Positions 12,040 to 14,486 of a stretch of 14,486 nucleotides of DNA are shown here, piece by piece. The position numbers and the translations under genes are program-made. The notes below the pieces were generated by a model. It made no database searches. It had not been told where the DNA came from and worked only from the letters and a program-made list of their open reading frames with translations. Source of the DNA: CAYSLA01 sp964431685 (lineage in GTDB: Bacteria; Armatimonadota; UBA5829); assembly GCA_964431685.1 (NCBI GenBank), contig CAYSLA010000082.1, positions 1 through 14,486 on the forward strand, given 5' to 3'. The number at the start of each line of letters is the position of its first letter. The first letter of the stretch is position 1.

Positions 12040-14486
12040 TCAATTGGCGTTATACTCCTGCAGACTTCTAACTATCGTACCGTGTTCGCGCACGACTTTG
12101 AGGCCGTGCAGGGTCGCTTTTGCAGCAGCGATGGTAGTTATGATCGGAATGCCGCCTGCTACGATTGCGCTCCGTATCATTACCTCGTGTTTGCGCGGTT
12201 TCTTGCCACTGGGAGTGTTGATGATCAAGGTAATCTCGTTGTTCTTGATCAGGTCAGTGGCGTCAGGACGACCCTCGCCAATCTTGGCGATTACCTTCGT
12301 GGCAACCCCCGCCCGCTTGAGAGTGGCCGCTGTGCCGCTCGTAGCAACGATAGTGAAACCGAGGTCAACCAGTTCCTTGCCTATCTGAGCAATCTCCGCC
12401 TTGTCCCTGTCCGCCACGCTGAGGAATACGTTGCCGGACTGTGTCAGGCGCTGTCCTGCCGCTATCTGCGCCTTGATGTAGGCGTGGCCAAAGCTTGTGT
12501 CGATGCCCATGACTTCGCCAGTCGATTTCATCTCAGGCCCAAGAACCACATCGACGCCTGGGAATCTCACGAACGGGAAGACGGCCTCCTTTACGGAAAC
12601 GTGCTCCGGAACGATCTCGCGGGTGACGCCCTGAGAAACCAGTGACTGACCCAGCATGATCTTTGTCGCGACCTTCGCCCACGGCACACCCGTAGCTTTG
12701 CTCACAAACGGCACTGTTCGCGAGGCCCTGGGGTTCACCTCAAGGATGTACACCAACCCGTCCTTGACCGCGAACTGAACGTTCATCAGGCCGCGCACCT
12801 CGAGTTCCTCGGCCAGCAAATAAGTCTGCCGCCTGATCTCGCTCACGATGTCCTCCGGCAGGCTGTAGGCCGGCAGTGAGCAGGCACTGTCGCCCGAGTG
12901 TATGCCAGCCTGTTCTATATGTTCCATCACGCCGCAGACCAGCGTTGTCTCACCGTCTGAGATAGCGTCCACGTCAACCTCCACGGCATCCTCAAGGAAC
13001 TTGTCTATAAGCACCGGACGCTCCGAAGAGGCCTCGGTGGCCTTTTGCATGAACCCTGCCACGTCGTCTTCGTCATAGACGATTTCCATCGCCCGTCCGC
13101 CGAGCACATAACTCGGCCTCAGAAGTACCGGATAGCCAATTCTGGTGGCCTTCTCCACAGCCTCATCCACCGACACGGCAGTATCGTTTTCGGTCTGACG
13201 AAGTCCGAGTTTGCCCACCAGTTCGCTGAATAGCTTGCGGTCCTCGGCCCTGTCTATGCTTTCCGGAGAAGTGCCAAGGATGTTAACGCCGGCTTTCTTA
13301 AGCGAAAGGCTCAGGTTCAGCGGGGTCTGACCGCCAAGCTGGACGATCACTCCCATAGGCTTCTCGCGGTCAATGATGTCCAGAACATCCTCGCGAGTCA
13401 GCGGCTCAAAGTACAGCTTGTCGGACGTGTCGAAGTCGGTGGATACGGTCTCCGGGTTACAGTTGACGATGATGCTCTCGTATCCCTCTTCATCGAGAGC
13501 ATACGCGGCGTGTACACAACAGTAGTCAAACTCGATTCCTTGTCCGATCCGGTTCGGCCCACCGCCAAGAATCATGACCTTCCTGCTCTCGGCCGTGGCG
13601 TTGCTTTCGTCCAGAGTCTCGTAGGTGGAATAGTAGTATGGTCTCTGTGCGCCAAACTCCCCCGCGCAGGTATCGACAAGAGAGAATGTGCTCTCAATGC
13701 CAAAGGTCTTTCTTCTCTGGCGGACCTGATCTTCGGTAGTCTCAAGCAGATGGGCAAGCTGTATGTCCGAATAGCCAAGCGCTTTGGCCTCCCGCAGCAC
13801 GTCCGCGGGCACATTGACCAGCGACTTACCTTGAAGGTTGCCCTCAAAGTCCACCAGCTCGCGGATGTTCTCGATGAACCACGGGTCGATCTTGCTGAGA
13901 CTGTAGATCTCCTCTGTGGTCATTGAGTTCTCGATGGCATAGCGCAGATAGAACAACCTGTTTGCATTCGGCTGCACCAGTTTGGCCCTGATAAGGTCTA
14001 GATTGGTGCGGTCTTTTTCGGAGAGATCCTTGCCGTCCGAGCCGAGACCATAGCGGCCAATCTCCAGCGACCTGATGCCCTTCTGCAAAGACTCCTTGAA
14101 GTTGCGCCCGATGGACATCGACTCACCGACCGCCTTCATAGAGGTGTTGAGTGTCTCATCCGCGCCTGGGAACTTCTCGAAGGTGAAACGGCACACCTTC
14201 ATCACTACGTAGTCGATAGTGGGCTCAAAGAACGAGAATGTCTGGCCGGTGATATCGTTTCTGATTTCGTCGAACGTCAGGCCGACAGCCAGCTTCGCGG
14301 CCACTCGGGCGATCGGGAACCCGGTCGCCTTGGAGGCCAGCGCGGAGCTGCGGCTGACTCTGGGGTTGATTTCGATTATAACAACGTCACCGTTGTCGGG
14401 ATTGACGCCAAACTGAATATTGGTGCCTCCCCCAGTGATATCAATTGAACGAATGATCTTCTTCGAGAGGTCTATTAGCCGGTTCA
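12040..14486 (-). CDS. carB: Carbamoyl-phosphate synthase large subunit, missing N-terminal quarter
   Basis: About 814 residues of the roughly 1070-residue CarB, cut by the right edge. CarB makes carbamoyl phosphate from bicarbonate, ATP and ammonia supplied by CarA, for arginine and pyrimidine synthesis. The fragment enters within the first ATP-grasp domain (TGGGTNIQFGVNPD, then IEINPRVSRSSALASKATG, E. coli numbering about 280-320), passes the oligomerisation domain, and has the complete second synthetase half (LGGGPNRIGQGIEFDY, QLGGQTPLNL, LEVNPRASRTVPFVSKATG) and the C-terminal MGS-like allosteric domain (VGLxxx region to TIAAAKATLHGLKVV). The stop is TGA at 12040-12042. No frameshift is seen. 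The sialate esterase gene begins 45 bp downstream with its own ribosome-binding site. carA is not in the window. Confidence 0.97.
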   Translation of the reverse strand, partial: NRLIDLSKKIIRSIDITGGGTNIQFGVNPDNGDVVIIEINPRVSRSSALASKATGFPIARVAAKLAVGLTFDEIRNDITGQTFSFFEPTIDYVVMKVCRFTFEKFPGADETLNTSMKAVGESMSIGRNFKESLQKGIRSLEIGRYGLGSDGKDLSEKDRTNLDLIRAKLVQPNANRLFYLRYAIENSMTTEEIYSLSKIDPWFIENIRELVDFEGNLQGKSLVNVPADVLREAKALGYSDIQLAHLLETTEDQVRQRRKTFGIESTFSLVDTCAGEFGAQRPYYYSTYETLDESNATAESRKVMILGGGPNRIGQGIEFDYCCVHAAYALDEEGYESIIVNCNPETVSTDFDTSDKLYFEPLTREDVLDIIDREKPMGVIVQLGGQTPLNLSLSLKKAGVNILGTSPESIDRAEDRKLFSELVGKLGLRQTENDTAVSVDEAVEKATRIGYPVLLRPSYVLGGRAMEIVYDEDDVAGFMQKATEASSERPVLIDKFLEDAVEVDVDAISDGETTLVCGVMEHIEQAGIHSGDSACSLPAYSLPEDIVSEIRRQTYLLAEELEVRGLMNVQFAVKDGLVYILEVNPRASRTVPFVSKATGVPWAKVATKIMLGQSLVSQGVTREIVPEHVSVKEAVFPFVRFPGVDVVLGPEMKSTGEVMGIDTSFGHAYIKAQIAAGQRLTQSGNVFLSVADRDKAEIAQIGKELVDLGFTIVATSGTAATLKRAGVATKVIAKIGEGRPDATDLIKNNEITLIINTPSGKKPRKHEVMIRSAIVAGGIPIITTIAAAKATLHGLKVVREHGTIVRSLQEYNAN

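Overview
The window looks like bacterial chromosome of moderately high GC, probably a scaffold from a draft or metagenome assembly, since it carries a run of exactly 100 N at 10512-10611. The gene set is thiamine synthesis, a helicase/nuclease pair of the XPB-Bax1 type, a ZIP metal transporter, a DapA-superfamily aldolase, a carbohydrate-type alpha/beta hydrolase, a secreted sialate O-acetylesterase and carB. This mix suits a free-living heterotroph from a group such as Armatimonadota, Planctomycetota or relatives. That placement is a weak inference from gene content only; there is no rRNA or marker phylogeny here.

Layout. 1-950 (minus): thiE then thiC, translationally coupled, with thiC running off the left edge. 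951-1163: a compact divergent promoter region with a 14-bp perfect palindrome between thiE and the next operon. 1164-5435 (plus): a tightly packed four-gene operon of XPB-like helicase, Bax1-like nuclease (DUF790), a membrane protein with an NlpC/P60-like domain whose catalytic Cys and His appear replaced, and a DUF2156/LPG-synthase-C acyltransferase-fold protein. 5470-7387 (minus): a DapA/NanA-superfamily lyase and a ZupT-like zinc transporter. 7578-8624 (plus): an alpha/beta hydrolase.

8625-9591 holds no credible protein gene but does hold the most interesting element: four copies, 206-229 bp apart, of a predicted small RNA on the plus strand. Each has a short 5' hairpin with an identical 17-nt CU-rich loop, then a strong intrinsic terminator. 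The loop plus its closing base contains CUCCUUUCUA, the same string as the anti-Shine-Dalgarno tail of many 16S rRNAs. One terminator base pair covaries (U-A against C-G), which supports selection on RNA structure. Three copies share an upstream block at fixed spacing. This resembles tandem multicopy sRNA families that target ribosome-binding sites (LhrC, cuckoo-type RNAs), though I do not recognise the sequence as a named family.

9592-10159 (minus): a five-helix membrane protein followed by a 31-residue one-helix protein that looks like a copy of the larger protein's last helix. 10333-10511 (plus): the start of a cupin protein, cut by the assembly gap. 10612-11994 (minus): a sialate O-acetylesterase whose last few residues are lost in the gap. 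12040-14486 (minus): carB, lacking roughly the first quarter beyond the right edge.
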